A DNA stretch of 64,000 nucleotides from Pycnococcus provasolii (lineage: Eukaryota > Chlorophyta > Pseudoscourfieldiophyceae > Pseudoscourfieldiales > Pycnococcaceae): the NCBI GenBank assembly GCA_938743325.2, contig OW568891.1:62001-126000 (forward strand), read 5' to 3'. A model generated the notes under the pieces. It worked only from the letters and a program-made list of their open reading frames with translations, made no database searches and was not told where the DNA came from. Below are positions 27,001 through 35,975 of the stretch, one piece after another. Numbering within the stretch: position 1 is the stretch's first letter; the number at the start of each line of letters is the position of its first letter. The position numbers and the translations under genes are program-made.

Positions 27001-29863
27001 GGAGCTGCGCGCTAAGGGCAAGTTTAAGGAAGCTGCGACAGCGGCGTTGACTGTGGAGCGTCTGCGCAAGAAGGAGGCGACGCTGCAGAGCGCGTACCAG
27101 CGAGGTTTCGCGGCTCTCACCGCACTGGAGAAGAGAGGCGACTGGAGTGCGGCGCGGATGACGCACGGCATCACGGAGGACTTACCCACAAAGCACGTCG
27201 AGGGGATTGAGCGGCTCGCATCAAATGTCAGTGTCGCGCGCGAGGAGGCGGAGCGCGAGGTGATGGAGCTGAGAGCTAGAGGCAACTTTGCCGCGGCGGC
27301 TAAGGCGGTGATAGCAGTGGAGCGGCTGCGGAAGAAGGAGTCTGCTCTGCAGACGCTGCACGATCGCAGCTCCGCGATTTTCTCGGGTGCATCGCTCAGC
27401 GCGATGTCTAGACAAGAGCTCGAAGAAGTGCGCGCGGTCGCGGGGGTGTGCGGCGATCTCGCAAACGACTACCGCGAAGAGCGCGAAAGTAAGCAGCGCG
27501 AGGTGGAGGCGTTGCGATCAAGTGGCAAGCATGAGGAGGCGCAGGAGGCGGAGCGCGAGGTGGATCGGCTCAGAGAGGAGGAGCAGACGTGCCGCCGTGC
27601 GTTCGACTTCTTTTCCTCCGATCCGATGGATGAGCCACACCAGGCTGCGGCAGTGCATGCGCCACCTCCCGCTTCCAAGGAGCAAATCATGGAGGCGCAG
27701 GAGGCGGCAGCCGAGGCGTCGGCCGAGCGCGCGGATCTCGAGAGCCACGTGATCGAGCTGCGTGCGCAAGGCAAGTTCAAGGAGGCGGCGACGGCGGCGC
27801 TCGCAGTCGAGCGCCTGAAGAAGGACGAACAGGCGATACAGCTTGCGACGCAGGTGGTACAGGCGTCGACGCTTGACGCGACGACGTCGATAAGCGAGGA
27901 GGAGATACGCACGCTGCAGCACGCCGCGTCGATGGCGCAGTCTGAGCGCGAGGAGGCTGAGAGTCACGTGACGGAGCTGCGCGCTAAGGGCAAGTTTAAG
28001 GAAGCTGCGACAGCGGCATTGACTGTGGAGCGTCTGCGCAAGAAGGAGGCGACGCTGCAGAGCGCGTACCAGCGAGGTTTCGCGGCTCTCACCGCACTGG
28101 AGAAGAGAGGCGACTGGAGTGCGGCGCGGATGACGCACGGCATCACGGAGGATGCGCCATCAGCGGATGACGTGAAGAGCGAAGTGCAAGGTGCCAGAGC
28201 TGAGCGCGAGGAGCTCGAAAAGGAGGTGGAGCGACTTGAGCGGAGCGGGGATCATGCTGCAGCTGCGATGGCTGCGGCAGCCTGTGCACGTGCCAAATCC
28301 GTTGAGAAGGCGCTTTCATCAGCGGTTTCGGGCGATGCAATTACTATGAACTCTGAGGAGATTGTCCAGGTTCAGGATGAATTGAAGCGCACGCTTGATG
28401 AGGAAGCAGCGCAAGCAAAGTCGTCGGACAAGCTTCGCGCGAAGGGCCTTTTGAAAGAAGCTATGATGGCTGCTGTGGCGTGTGAGAGACTTCGGTCCCG
28501 GGGCAAAGCACTCGAGAGGGCTTTGACGTCAAGTTCCCTCGGATCGAGCTTGAAAACCCCTTCCGTGTCGTGGAATCTAGAAACGCCGGCTCCCACTTTA
28601 CAGCAAAGCCTCGAGACGGCGATAAACGAACGTCGGCAATACATTGAGGACGAGGAAGAGCAGGATGGTGGCGAAGAGGAGGAGGACTTAAATGAGCTCG
28701 ATGTTCTTGAGGAGCAGCTTGCGACGGTAGCATCCGAACGGGAGGCGGCTGAGGGTGAGGAGGCACGTTTGCGCGCACGTGGTCTGCTGAAGCAAGCGGC
28801 AACAGCGGCAATGGCATGCGAGAGTCTTAAATCGCGGGAAAGGGCGCTCCGCGGTGCACTCGAGCTTGCAAAGAATGAGTCTGCGGCGACTGACCTCGAA
28901 TCTCAGGAGAAGGCGAAGAAGATGGCCACTCAGAAGCTTGCGCTTGGGGGCGACGTTCACGCCGCAGCGACAGCCACGAAAGAGGCGGAAAAGCTACACC
29001 GACGCGCGGCGGCGGCTTCGCGCATGGTAGAAAATGCGGCACCATCGGAGGAGGACGTGATTGCGCTTGCGGAGTCCGCCGCTCTCGTTGAGGAGGAGGT
29101 AAAGCGTGCCGAAGCTGAGATAGAAAAGTTGCGCGGCGCAGGAAATTTCAAGGAAGCGGCGAAGCGCGTGCGCGTCGTGACGCGCTTGCGAAAACGGCAA
29201 GCGGTGGTGCAGAGCGCTTTCGAGAAAGCCAAGGGAAAATTCGAGGCGATCCAGCGTGTTGGGCAGGCGCCGAATACCATGGATGTTCCTCGACGGAGCT
29301 TGCACAACCTATTTGTGAAAACACCAGGCACCGTAGATGCCACGTCGAAGGATGCGGCGGAGGGCATGTCTTCGCAAGGAAAATTGGCTGTATCCGAAGC
29401 GACAGCCCCTGGTGCGAGCCAGGCGTACGACGACGACGACCTTCCGTCAGCGTCGGCGAAGTTGGCTAGCAGGGCTATGCAGACTGCATCTGTCATGAAA
29501 GAGGAAAAGAGGAGCGGCAACGACTCGCCAGGTACTATGCGTGATAGCCTGCTCCGCGAAGGTATGGCGCAGGCCCAAAGATTTCGCTCCCCCGCCGCGG
29601 CGCGGGCAACACCTGGAACAGGTGCTGCGAACGTGGCGGCGCGAGCGGCGGGTGTCGGCTCCAATGCTGGAGTCCCAAAGAGCACACTTCGTGTTGGCCG
29701 GTTGAATTCCTCGTTGAAAGCACAACCTTCCCGTCTCCGCGCCGCGGAGGAGAGCGTCGCCGCGCGGAACTTCTCAGCCAAGGCATCGGCGACGCGGTCA
29801 GCGCTCGGACGAGCGGGACGCACGGCTGACCGTGTCTCGAAGCAGTTCAGCTTTTTCTCGTAA
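24020..29863 (+). CDS. giant helical-hairpin repeat protein
   Basis: 1,947 residues from ATG 24020. After a 160-residue disordered N-terminus come about twenty copies of a 45-70-residue unit. Each has a charged helix (EREEAEREVTELRARG), a short NF/KF turn, and an Ala-rich helix (AAAAKAVIAVERLRKKE), usually ending in QTAYQRGF. Four units form a 324-residue supermodule repeated almost identically at DNA level (972-bp period). The last 230 residues are Ala/Ser-rich and basic. The repeating two-helix design suggests an extended structural or scaffold protein, perhaps cytoskeletal; I recognise no named family. No membrane helix or signal peptide. TGTAA at 29903-29907 follows the stop. Confidence 0.8.
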   Translation: MPTHRAMADDMADAALLKSALKHHQFPSGLGLPPSRDLLPSSSAAAVTFASTPISKGSPSARTANAQHTLLVSSPVTGRRYDLRALATSSALFDGENERRTTTQVTATPLRSDDEETKSVLTAIADVLTFGLNREAAEAAPPPATPAPTTTPRQEPAVTATPSTLKRQLSAQVRAQRLRQTAEAASTERKRAEGVHARLLSTGKHEEARSAARLIAQLREKEIESQTMYQRGFAVFSAMEDQRHIQPTPRTPTVPPHAEALKKLAALAVSERQAAEREVTKLRASGNFAAAAKAVMAVERLRKKESALQTAYQRGFLFFSNLETRGAKLTEEEMDEIRVLKDIANDNASAVKKTLATAEFLRRSGKHEEAQEAEREVDRLREEEQTCRRAFDFFSSDPMDEMQHQLSQPASKEQIMEAQEAAAAASAERADLESHVIELRAQGKFKEAATAALAVEHLKKDEQAIQLATQVVQASTLDATTSISEEEIRTLQAASAGASAEREEAESHVTELRAKGKFKEAATAALTVERLRKKEATLQSAYQRGFAIFSGMENAALSGRHAPQLLPPPASKEQIVEAQEAAAAASAERADLESHVIELRAQGKFKEAATAALAVERLKKDEQAIQLATQVVQASTLDATTSISEEEIRTLQHAASIAQSEREEAESHVTELRAKGKFKEAATAALTVERLRKKEATLQSAYQRGFAALTALEKRGDWSAARMTHGITEDLPTKHVEGIERLASNVSVAREEAEREVTELRARGNFAAAAKAVIAVERLRKKESALQTLHDRSSAIFSGASLSAMSRQELEEVRAVAGVCGDLANDYREERESKQREVEALRSSGKHEEAQEAEREVDRLREEEQTCRRAFDFFSSDPMDEPHQAAAVHAPPPASKEQIMEAQEAAAEASAERADLESHVIELRAQGKFKEAATAALAVERLKKDEQAIQLATQVVQASTLDATTSLSEEEIRTLQHAASMAQSEREEAESHVTELRAKGKFKEAATAALTVERLRKKEATLQSAYQRGFAALTALEKRGDWSAARMTHGITEDLPTKHVEGIERLASNVSVAREEAEREVMELRARGNFAAAAKAVIAVERLRKKESALQTLHDRSSAIFSGASLSAMSRQELEEVRAVAGVCGDLANDYREERESKQREVEALRSSGKHEEAQEAEREVDRLREEEQTCRRAFDFFSSDPMDEPHQAAAVHAPPPASKEQIMEAQEAAAEASAERADLESHVIELRAQGKFKEAATAALAVERLKKDEQAIQLATQVVQASTLDATTSISEEEIRTLQHAASMAQSEREEAESHVTELRAKGKFKEAATAALTVERLRKKEATLQSAYQRGFAALTALEKRGDWSAARMTHGITEDAPSADDVKSEVQGARAEREELEKEVERLERSGDHAAAAMAAAACARAKSVEKALSSAVSGDAITMNSEEIVQVQDELKRTLDEEAAQAKSSDKLRAKGLLKEAMMAAVACERLRSRGKALERALTSSSLGSSLKTPSVSWNLETPAPTLQQSLETAINERRQYIEDEEEQDGGEEEEDLNELDVLEEQLATVASEREAAEGEEARLRARGLLKQAATAAMACESLKSRERALRGALELAKNESAATDLESQEKAKKMATQKLALGGDVHAAATATKEAEKLHRRAAAASRMVENAAPSEEDVIALAESAALVEEEVKRAEAEIEKLRGAGNFKEAAKRVRVVTRLRKRQAVVQSAFEKAKGKFEAIQRVGQAPNTMDVPRRSLHNLFVKTPGTVDATSKDAAEGMSSQGKLAVSEATAPGASQAYDDDDLPSASAKLASRAMQTASVMKEEKRSGNDSPGTMRDSLLREGMAQAQRFRSPAAARATPGTGAANVAARAAGVGSNAGVPKSTLRVGRLNSSLKAQPSRLRAAEESVAARNFSAKASATRSALGRAGRTADRVSKQFSFFS
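25724..28150 (+). repeat. 972-bp coding tandem repeats (about 2.5 copies)
   Basis: Copies start at 25724, 26696 and 27668 (partial, to about 28150), exactly 972 bp apart, differing by only a few substitutions (such as Thr/Met and Ile/Leu codons). A more diverged half copy precedes them at about 25231-25720. The near-identity points to recent duplication or ongoing homogenisation. Confidence 0.9.
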
Positions 29864-30081
29864 GATGATAAGGGAAAGGGTGCGTGTACTTGTACTTGTA
29901 CTTGTAATATGAGAAAGTAATGGTTTGATTATTTCAATGGTTGATATGATCGTGCCACTATCTATGAATGGACGACCGTCGGACGAAAGTAAAGTCCATT
30001 ATGTTACTGAATGAGCGATCTTTGGTATGATACTATATGTTATTAGAAAATTCTTACAAATCTCGAAATGGAGAAAGCGAA

Positions 30082-33069
30082 CTACTGACGCCGCAAATCG
30101 GCAAGTCCGTAGCTCAGCGCGGCATCGGCGTCCGCGTAGCGTGTCTCGAGACAATCGGGCGAAAGTTTCCGGGCAGCCTCAGAGACAGAAGGTTCAAAAG
30201 CCGGCGCAGCCGGCAGCTGAGCGCGACGTGCAGCCAGCTTCGAGCGTGTCTCCTTCAGAGAAGGTTGAGAGGTGTACACATGCTGTGGAACGCCGTAGAT
30301 GATGGCCTCATCAATCTTAACTGGATCCACCAACGGCGTGTACCACGAGGGCACGCGAATCCGCGCTCTCTCAGCATCCATATCCGAAAGGCGTGCGCGC
30401 TTACTATCACGCTCACGGCGATGTGGATCGCGCTCCATATCGTCATCGAATCGCGATCTTCGACGATCGCGATCGCGCATTTCTCGTTCGCGCTCCTCGC
30501 GATTGAATTGCGCCATATGCTCGCGCTCGCGCTCCTGCCTCTCGCGCTCCTCGCGGTTGCGTTCCATGCGATTGCGTTCCTCGATCAGCCTGCGCTGCTC
30601 TCTCTCTCGCTGCTCTCTCTCTCGCTGCTCCTTCTCTCGCTGCTCTCGCTCCTCCTCTGCACGTCGCTGTGCGTCGCGCTGCGCCTTGCCCTGGTCCACA
30701 AAGTGACGCGCTTCGTTGAATACAGCCTCAGAGCGTTGCATCTGCGCGGCGATTAACGATTGCTGTGCATGTGTGGCAGGTGCCTGCTGCACCTGCTTTG
30801 TCGAGGCGCCTACAAGCGGTGTGGGCGCACTGGCACCCTGCACGGGCGCTGATCGCTCAGCCGTGCGTGGAATGCGAGACAGCGTCGTCGTACCAGCGAG
30901 CTCAGTCGGACGTGAAAACTCTTGCCTCAGCATGCTGTATATGTTGTTCGCAGTAGGCGTGGGTGCTGCGCGCTTTGCCACCTCAGGTGGCGGCTTGTCC
31001 GCTGGTTTGCTGTCAGCGAGAGGCTTGTCTGTTGGCCGCTTTGCAGCTGGCGGCTGAGCATGACGCGGTTGCTGTGCCTGCTGCTGTGCCTGCTGGGGCT
31101 TCGAAGGTTTCTGAGGCTGAGGCTGAGGATGGGCTGGAATCGCATGCTTGGCAGCCATCGCAGCGTAGGTTGGCTTGGCGTTGGCTTCTGTGACTTTAGG
31201 CGCCGACTTTACCAGTTCTCCTCTTGGGACAGGTGCTGCTGCGTTAGGTACTGGCTCGTCTACTTTCGGCGCTGGTGCAGCCTCCGGCTGTTTAGGCACC
31301 GGCCGGTCCACTTTCGGCGCTGGTGCAGCTTCCGGCTGTTTGGTGGCTTTCGCAAGCTCCTGAGCCTTGGCGACGCGCCTTTTTGTGTTTGCATCTGTCA
31401 TGAAACGGTACATCATATCTCCCGATGCAATGGCCTCATCATTTAACTCCGTCAACTTATCCAGCCGTTGCTCTAGTTTTTCCACCCGCTTTTGAACGCT
31501 AGCATCAGACGAGGCATTTTCCTGAGCGTTCAGACTTTTAATTTCTTTCATAGCCTGTTTGCCCTTCTTTTTTGCAGCCTTGAAAGACAGGCCCAGCTCT
31601 GACGTGCTGGCGTCAAATGTGAGGCACTCATCCACTTCGCCGTCTTCGTCATACGTCAAGGAGTACGTCCCTGTCTCAGGATGGAAGTCGGTAATTTTGC
31701 CTACGTATATATTCGCCTTCTTGTGATTCCAGTTTCCCTTCGTATCCGTAGCATTCCACATCGCCTCCACGCAAGCATTCAGCAGCGGAACTTTCGGGTC
31801 GAGATCCGTCTGCGGTGCGACTGGTAGTTTGACAGATGCTGCTTGAATTTTCTCGGATGGAGCCGCGGGTAGACGAGGGATTGCAGCACGAGGTGCCGGC
31901 TTTGAAACTGTCGACGGCGCCGCCTTCGCGGGGAAATGTGCAGCAGGAAGACGATTCTTCGCAGCTTCGATCTCCTCTTTCTTCATGGTGCGCGCCGCCA
32001 CGGTGAATTGCACATCCAAAAATAATGAGCTCATTGGCACGTTTCCTTTGGATTTAGGTGTCAGCTTCGCCTTCGAGATGGCAGGTGCGACGGCGGCGGC
32101 GGCGGCGGTGGCGGCGGCGGGAGCGGCGGCGGTTGATGTAGGTTTTGGCTGATCTGTATTTGGCGTTGGTGTGACTTCAGGTTTCTTCTCCGCTTTCGCC
32201 AAGTCCTGCGCTGCCGCCGCTTTCACAGTCTTTGACCGTTTGGTTCCAGCAGCAGGCTTGTTTGCGGCTGTCTCGTTCCCCAGGTCTGAGAGCTTGCGCT
32301 TGATTGTGTTCAGCGGTACCTCGTCATCCTCATCCGTTTGCTTGAGTTGATTCAGTGGCACCTCGTCTTCGTCGTCCATGTCCATGTCCATGTCCATGTC
32401 CATGTCTTTCTTCTGCTTCATCTCAGGTTGTTTTTTGTCGTTTTGTTTCTTCGACGCGCGCGCCTTTGCGTTATCATTCTCGCCGCCTTGTGCGGGAACG
32501 TCCACCTGCTCGTGAAACTCCTTCAGGATGTACACAGGTGGCGACGCCGCGCCCCCCGACGTTCGCGCTGACGACCTTCGTCCCAAGGCTGCCGGTGCTG
32601 AGCTGCTTCGTCCGATGCCTGGGGATGCCGCCGCGACATGTGCTTGGCTCTGGTTCGACTTGATGACGACTTCTTGTGTTTTCTGTATGAGCGTTTCGAC
32701 TGTTTTCGCGCTGAGTTCACTTGCGTTCCCTTTCTTTGCCGACGATCCGTTCAGCAGGGAGGCGAGCTGTTCCGACGTGCGTCCTTGTGCACCTGCAGAT
32801 GCCAGTAGTGCGAGAAGGCGCGACAGCGCGTCGTTACCATTACCACTACCATTACCATTACCATTACCATTACCACTACCATTACCATTACCACTACCAG
32901 GAGGAGAAGCACCACCCCCACCACCACCAGCAGCAGCAGGAGAAGCACCACCACCACCACCACCACCACCAGCAGCAGCAGCAGCAGCAGCAGCACCACC
33001 ACCACCACCAGCAGCAGCAGCAGATCCCCTGCGTCGCGTCATTGTCATCGGTGACACCTTCAAAGGCAT
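30082..33069 (-). CDS. Tudor-like domain, charged coiled-coil protein
   Basis: 995 residues from ATG 33067-33069; the upstream open frame looks like 5' UTR. The N-terminus is extremely low complexity: poly-Gly/Ala and Gly-Asn runs from CCATTA and CAC/CAG microsatellites, then a DMDMDMDMD stretch. A Tudor-like segment lies at about residues 470-560: ACVEAMWNATDTKGNW, IYVGKITDFHPETGTYSLTY and DEDGEVDECL. Such domains bind methylated Lys/Arg or act as chromatin and RNA adaptors. The C-terminal third is a long Arg/Glu charged helix (ERERQERERE) followed by RDRDRRRSR, like splicing-associated proteins. It ends with a short conserved-looking VPSWYTPLVDPVKIDEAIIYG. A nuclear RNA or chromatin role is inference. 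Confidence 0.7.
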   Translation of the reverse strand: MPLKVSPMTMTRRRGSAAAAGGGGGAAAAAAAAGGGGGGGGASPAAAGGGGGGASPPGSGNGNGSGNGNGNGNGSGNGNDALSRLLALLASAGAQGRTSEQLASLLNGSSAKKGNASELSAKTVETLIQKTQEVVIKSNQSQAHVAAASPGIGRSSSAPAALGRRSSARTSGGAASPPVYILKEFHEQVDVPAQGGENDNAKARASKKQNDKKQPEMKQKKDMDMDMDMDMDDEDEVPLNQLKQTDEDDEVPLNTIKRKLSDLGNETAANKPAAGTKRSKTVKAAAAQDLAKAEKKPEVTPTPNTDQPKPTSTAAAPAAATAAAAAVAPAISKAKLTPKSKGNVPMSSLFLDVQFTVAARTMKKEEIEAAKNRLPAAHFPAKAAPSTVSKPAPRAAIPRLPAAPSEKIQAASVKLPVAPQTDLDPKVPLLNACVEAMWNATDTKGNWNHKKANIYVGKITDFHPETGTYSLTYDEDGEVDECLTFDASTSELGLSFKAAKKKGKQAMKEIKSLNAQENASSDASVQKRVEKLEQRLDKLTELNDEAIASGDMMYRFMTDANTKRRVAKAQELAKATKQPEAAPAPKVDRPVPKQPEAAPAPKVDEPVPNAAAPVPRGELVKSAPKVTEANAKPTYAAMAAKHAIPAHPQPQPQKPSKPQQAQQQAQQPRHAQPPAAKRPTDKPLADSKPADKPPPEVAKRAAPTPTANNIYSMLRQEFSRPTELAGTTTLSRIPRTAERSAPVQGASAPTPLVGASTKQVQQAPATHAQQSLIAAQMQRSEAVFNEARHFVDQGKAQRDAQRRAEEEREQREKEQREREQREREQRRLIEERNRMERNREERERQEREREHMAQFNREEREREMRDRDRRRSRFDDDMERDPHRRERDSKRARLSDMDAERARIRVPSWYTPLVDPVKIDEAIIYGVPQHVYTSQPSLKETRSKLAARRAQLPAAPAFEPSVSEAARKLSPDCLETRYADADAALSYGLADLRRQ

Positions 33070-33356
33070 GCCCAAGCGAACTTTCTCAAGGAAGATGGAG
33101 AATGAGGGAGGGGGGGAGGGGAAGAGCCCGAAGCAGAGAACAGGGCCAGAAAAATGACAGGAAAGGGGGATCCCTCCTTGTACCATGCATGGAAACGGCA
33201 GCGGAGACCCTCCGCACTTGTAGCGCTTGACCTGTGACGGATGAGGATGACGTGACAATGACAGCGGGTAGAATGACACCTTGAATATGAATAGATTCTA
33301 TGCATTCAATTATGAAGAGGTGTTACATTTACAAGTTGAGTAAACAAAAATCCGTT

Positions 33357-34319
33357 TTACAAATCCGCCTGAGTAACCCTGAATGGACCAGAGACGCCAG
33401 ATGGAGGGGCTTGGCCGTTTTCGTTTAGTCCCCAGCACGCGACACTGCCGTCGGCTCCTAGCGCCAGAGAGTGCGCATTACCCGCAGCGATTGCGACGAA
33501 GTTGCCCGGAACGCCGTCGGGAGGTGCTTGGTCGTCGCCGTTGGCTCCCCAGCACGCGATACTGCCGTCGACTCGTAGCGCCAGAGAGTGATCCCCACCT
33601 GCCGCGATTGCGACGAAGTTGCCCGGAACGCCGTCGGGAGGGGCTTGGCCAAACCTGTTGTCTCCCCAACACGCGATACTGCCGTCGACTCGTAGCGCCA
33701 AAGAGTGAACACCACCCGCAGCGATTGCGACGAAGTTGCCCGGAACGCCGTCGGGAGGTGCCTGGCCGTTGAAGTTGTCTCCCCAACACGCGATACTGCC
33801 GTCGACTCGTAGTGCCAAAGAGTGGAAGCCACACGCAGCGATTGCGACGAAGTTTCCCGGAACGCCGTCGGGAGGCGCCTGGCCGCTTCGGTTGAATCCA
33901 AAGCACGCGATACTACCGTCGACTCGTAGTGCCAGAGAGTGCCTAGTACCCGCAGCGATTGCGACGAAGTTTCCCGGAACGCCGTCGGGAGGTGCCTGGC
34001 CGTCGACGTTGCTTCCCCAGCACGCGATGCTGCCGTCGACTCGTATCGCCAAAGAGTGCGCAGCACCCGCAGCGATTGCGACGAAGTTTCCCGGAACGCC
34101 TTCGGGAGGTGCTTCGCCGATCTCGTTAAGGCCCCAACACGCGATACTGCCGTCGACTCGTATCGCTAACGAGTGACCTCCTTCGACGAAATAGCCGCCA
34201 GTTGCTGCGAGCAGTCCAGTTGCCTTTCGCGCGGCTTGTTTCCGCTCCCGCACCTTGTTTAATCTACGTTCGCGCTGCCAGTTGACGAAGACGCGCATCA
34301 TGGAGTACGCGAGAGACAT
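33357..34319 (-). CDS. RCC1-type repeat protein
   Basis: 320 residues from ATG 34317-34319. After a basic helical N-terminus (QRERRLNKVRERKQAARK) there are seven near-identical 39-residue repeats of the form HSLALRVDGSIACWGDN, then GQAPPDGVPGNFVAIAAG, which would fold as a seven-bladed RCC1-type beta-propeller. The repeats are tandem at DNA level with a 117-bp period. This subclass (BLIP-II/RCC1-like, as in many algal and bacterial proteins) usually mediates protein binding and is not a Ran exchange factor by default. No signal peptide or other domain. A TTACA directly at the stop gives a TGTAA on its strand. Confidence 0.8.
   Translation of the reverse strand: MSLAYSMMRVFVNWQRERRLNKVRERKQAARKATGLLAATGGYFVEGGHSLAIRVDGSIACWGLNEIGEAPPEGVPGNFVAIAAGAAHSLAIRVDGSIACWGSNVDGQAPPDGVPGNFVAIAAGTRHSLALRVDGSIACFGFNRSGQAPPDGVPGNFVAIAACGFHSLALRVDGSIACWGDNFNGQAPPDGVPGNFVAIAAGGVHSLALRVDGSIACWGDNRFGQAPPDGVPGNFVAIAAGGDHSLALRVDGSIACWGANGDDQAPPDGVPGNFVAIAAGNAHSLALGADGSVACWGLNENGQAPPSGVSGPFRVTQADL
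33430..34190 (-). repeat. 117-bp coding tandem repeats
   Basis: Seven units, for example GCGATTGCGACGAAG starting at 33487, 33604, 33721 and 33838 (exactly 117 bp apart). Strong DNA identity between blades suggests homogenisation by unequal exchange or gene conversion. Confidence 0.85.
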
Positions 34320-34688
34320 CAACGACTCTCAGAGGGAGGGTGTCGCAGGAATGACGAGTGAGAATTGAGAAGAAGTGACCAGTGCGCGAGGAAACAAGAG
34401 GGGGCGCGAGGGTAGTAAAGTATTAGGGTAGTACAATATCCCCTAGGGTAAAATATCGAACTTTCTTTGAACTTTGAACTTGCGCAACCCTTCAGCCGCG
34501 GGACCCCTTGTGGAACACGTGTGTGTGTCAAGAAACAGTGTGCGGCCGCGGAAGGAACCCTTGAGGCTGACTGACTTGACTGTCTGGGCAGGTTAAGAGT
34601 ACAGTAGTTCACCTTAACAGCCTTCATTCATTCCACAACGTGGACCTCTCGAAGACATTGTGGTTCCATTTTCACATTCCCTCCATCC
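34320..34688. other. divergent promoter region
   Basis: 369 bp between the divergent RCC1 gene and the Cys-repeat membrane protein. Contains a degenerate telomere-like TATTAGGGTAG and CCTAGGGTAAAA at about 34419-34455; no gene seen. Confidence 0.45.
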
Positions 34689-35975
34689 ATGGAAAAATCC
34701 ATGGTCTCTCTCTTAGGGTCGGAGTCAAGACGGTCTTGGTGGAAATGTGGCCACCCACACCATGACCATAGATATGCTGCTCATCTTGAGAGATGCTCAT
34801 CTTTTAAGACTTCTTTAGTCTTGTGGTGTGTTGTCTTCCTATTGGCCTCCGCGGCTGGGATCCATGCACAGGACACCCTTAACATGCCTAAGGGGGAAAT
34901 GCCAGCTTCAAGAAGCAGCCCGGGTGCGGAACGGGAAATGCGAGGGTGCACCGTACCTTCAGCACTGAACTTCGACCCGGACGCTACCATAGAAGACATG
35001 TCGTGCTGCTTCGTGCTCCCGTGCGTGCCCAAGCCACCACCCGGCTCAGCGCCAATACCCGGGTGCTTATTACCCTGGGCGTCGAACTACAACGCCGCGG
35101 CGAACGTCGACGACGGATCGTGCATATTCGGTTCACCACCTCCGGCAACGCCAACGCCGCCCAAGCCACCGGCGCCGCCACCGGGAGCGCCTGCCAGGCG
35201 AGGATGCATGAACCCCACAGCGAGCAACTTCGACGAACTGGCGAACGTCGACGACGGAAACTGCAAATTCGATGAGGCGACAGACGTCACGACAGCTCGC
35301 ACGGTAAAGACGACGACCGCTGCGCCCAAGCCGGGAGTCTCGGAAGAGGAAACGACGCCTCTTCCGACGAACGCGACGGCGGGCGATTCCTCAGCAAAGG
35401 AGGGTGCGGCGTCAATCACTAAGGGTGGCGCGAAGGAGACTACCACAAGCACGCTTCCGCGTCGTATGAGCGTCGTCGCCGCGTTCGCAGGGTCCGCACC
35501 GCCGCCGATCGCCACGCCGCCGGCGTCTTCGGGCACAAGTCGCTCGGAGGAGGCTGCAACGACAACAGTCCGCTTGGCTTTTGTGCTCATGGTGGCTGTT
35601 CCGACTGTGCTAACGCTCTCAGCCGCGGTGCTTGCGGTCACGTACCGCATGCGCATTGCAAAATACCGCCTAAACTCCACGCAGAGTTCAGGCAGTTCGC
35701 CGCGAGACGCGAGCACAGTTCGTCTCGTTCCCGTGCAAGGCCCTCGCATTCACCCGAGCGACGGCCTTCGCGCGAAGAGCGCCGTCCCTGAGGTGAGCTG
35801 GGCGGAGACGCCAGATTCGAGTCCAGCCGGCCGCCTGGGCTCGAATCGTCGAGTTGACCTGGACTCGATGGAGCGGCAGTGGAAGGAGGCGAGTGCGAAG
35901 ACGACGACGCCACGTCCGTCTCCGTTGAAGGCGTCTCATCCTCAGGGCACGATCATGTCTCCGACGAAAATCTAA
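34689..35975 (+). CDS. type I membrane protein with three short Cys repeats
   Basis: 428 residues from ATG 34689. A hydrophobic segment (LVLWCVVFLLASAAGIHAQ) at about 44-62 is a late signal peptide or signal anchor. Three spaced copies of a short repeat follow: GCTVPSALNFDPDATIEDMS then C, GCLLPWASNYNAAANVDDGS then C, and GCMNPTASNFDELANVDDGN then C. This GC..P.A.N......DDGSC module is common in surface proteins of marine bacteria and algae and may bind calcium. A Thr/Ala-rich stalk leads to a membrane helix (LAFVLMVAVPTVLTLSAAVLAVTY) at about 296-319, then a basic cytosolic tail of about 110 residues. TGTAA immediately follows the stop. A cell-surface receptor or adhesion role is inference. 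Confidence 0.75.
   Translation: MEKSMVSLLGSESRRSWWKCGHPHHDHRYAAHLERCSSFKTSLVLWCVVFLLASAAGIHAQDTLNMPKGEMPASRSSPGAEREMRGCTVPSALNFDPDATIEDMSCCFVLPCVPKPPPGSAPIPGCLLPWASNYNAAANVDDGSCIFGSPPPATPTPPKPPAPPPGAPARRGCMNPTASNFDELANVDDGNCKFDEATDVTTARTVKTTTAAPKPGVSEEETTPLPTNATAGDSSAKEGAASITKGGAKETTTSTLPRRMSVVAAFAGSAPPPIATPPASSGTSRSEEAATTTVRLAFVLMVAVPTVLTLSAAVLAVTYRMRIAKYRLNSTQSSGSSPRDASTVRLVPVQGPRIHPSDGLRAKSAVPEVSWAETPDSSPAGRLGSNRRVDLDSMERQWKEASAKTTTPRPSPLKASHPQGTIMSPTKI

Noticed and set aside
24020-29863. CRISPR-like array or minisatellite
   Set aside because: Units are 972 bp (and 45-70 codons), stay in one long reading frame and encode protein repeats.
32338-33230. Plus-strand ORFs opposite the Tudor-like gene
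   Set aside because: Low-complexity antisense of Gly/Asn and His/Gln repeats.
33383-34176. Plus-strand repeat ORFs over the RCC1 gene
   Set aside because: They are antisense shadows of the 117-bp blades.
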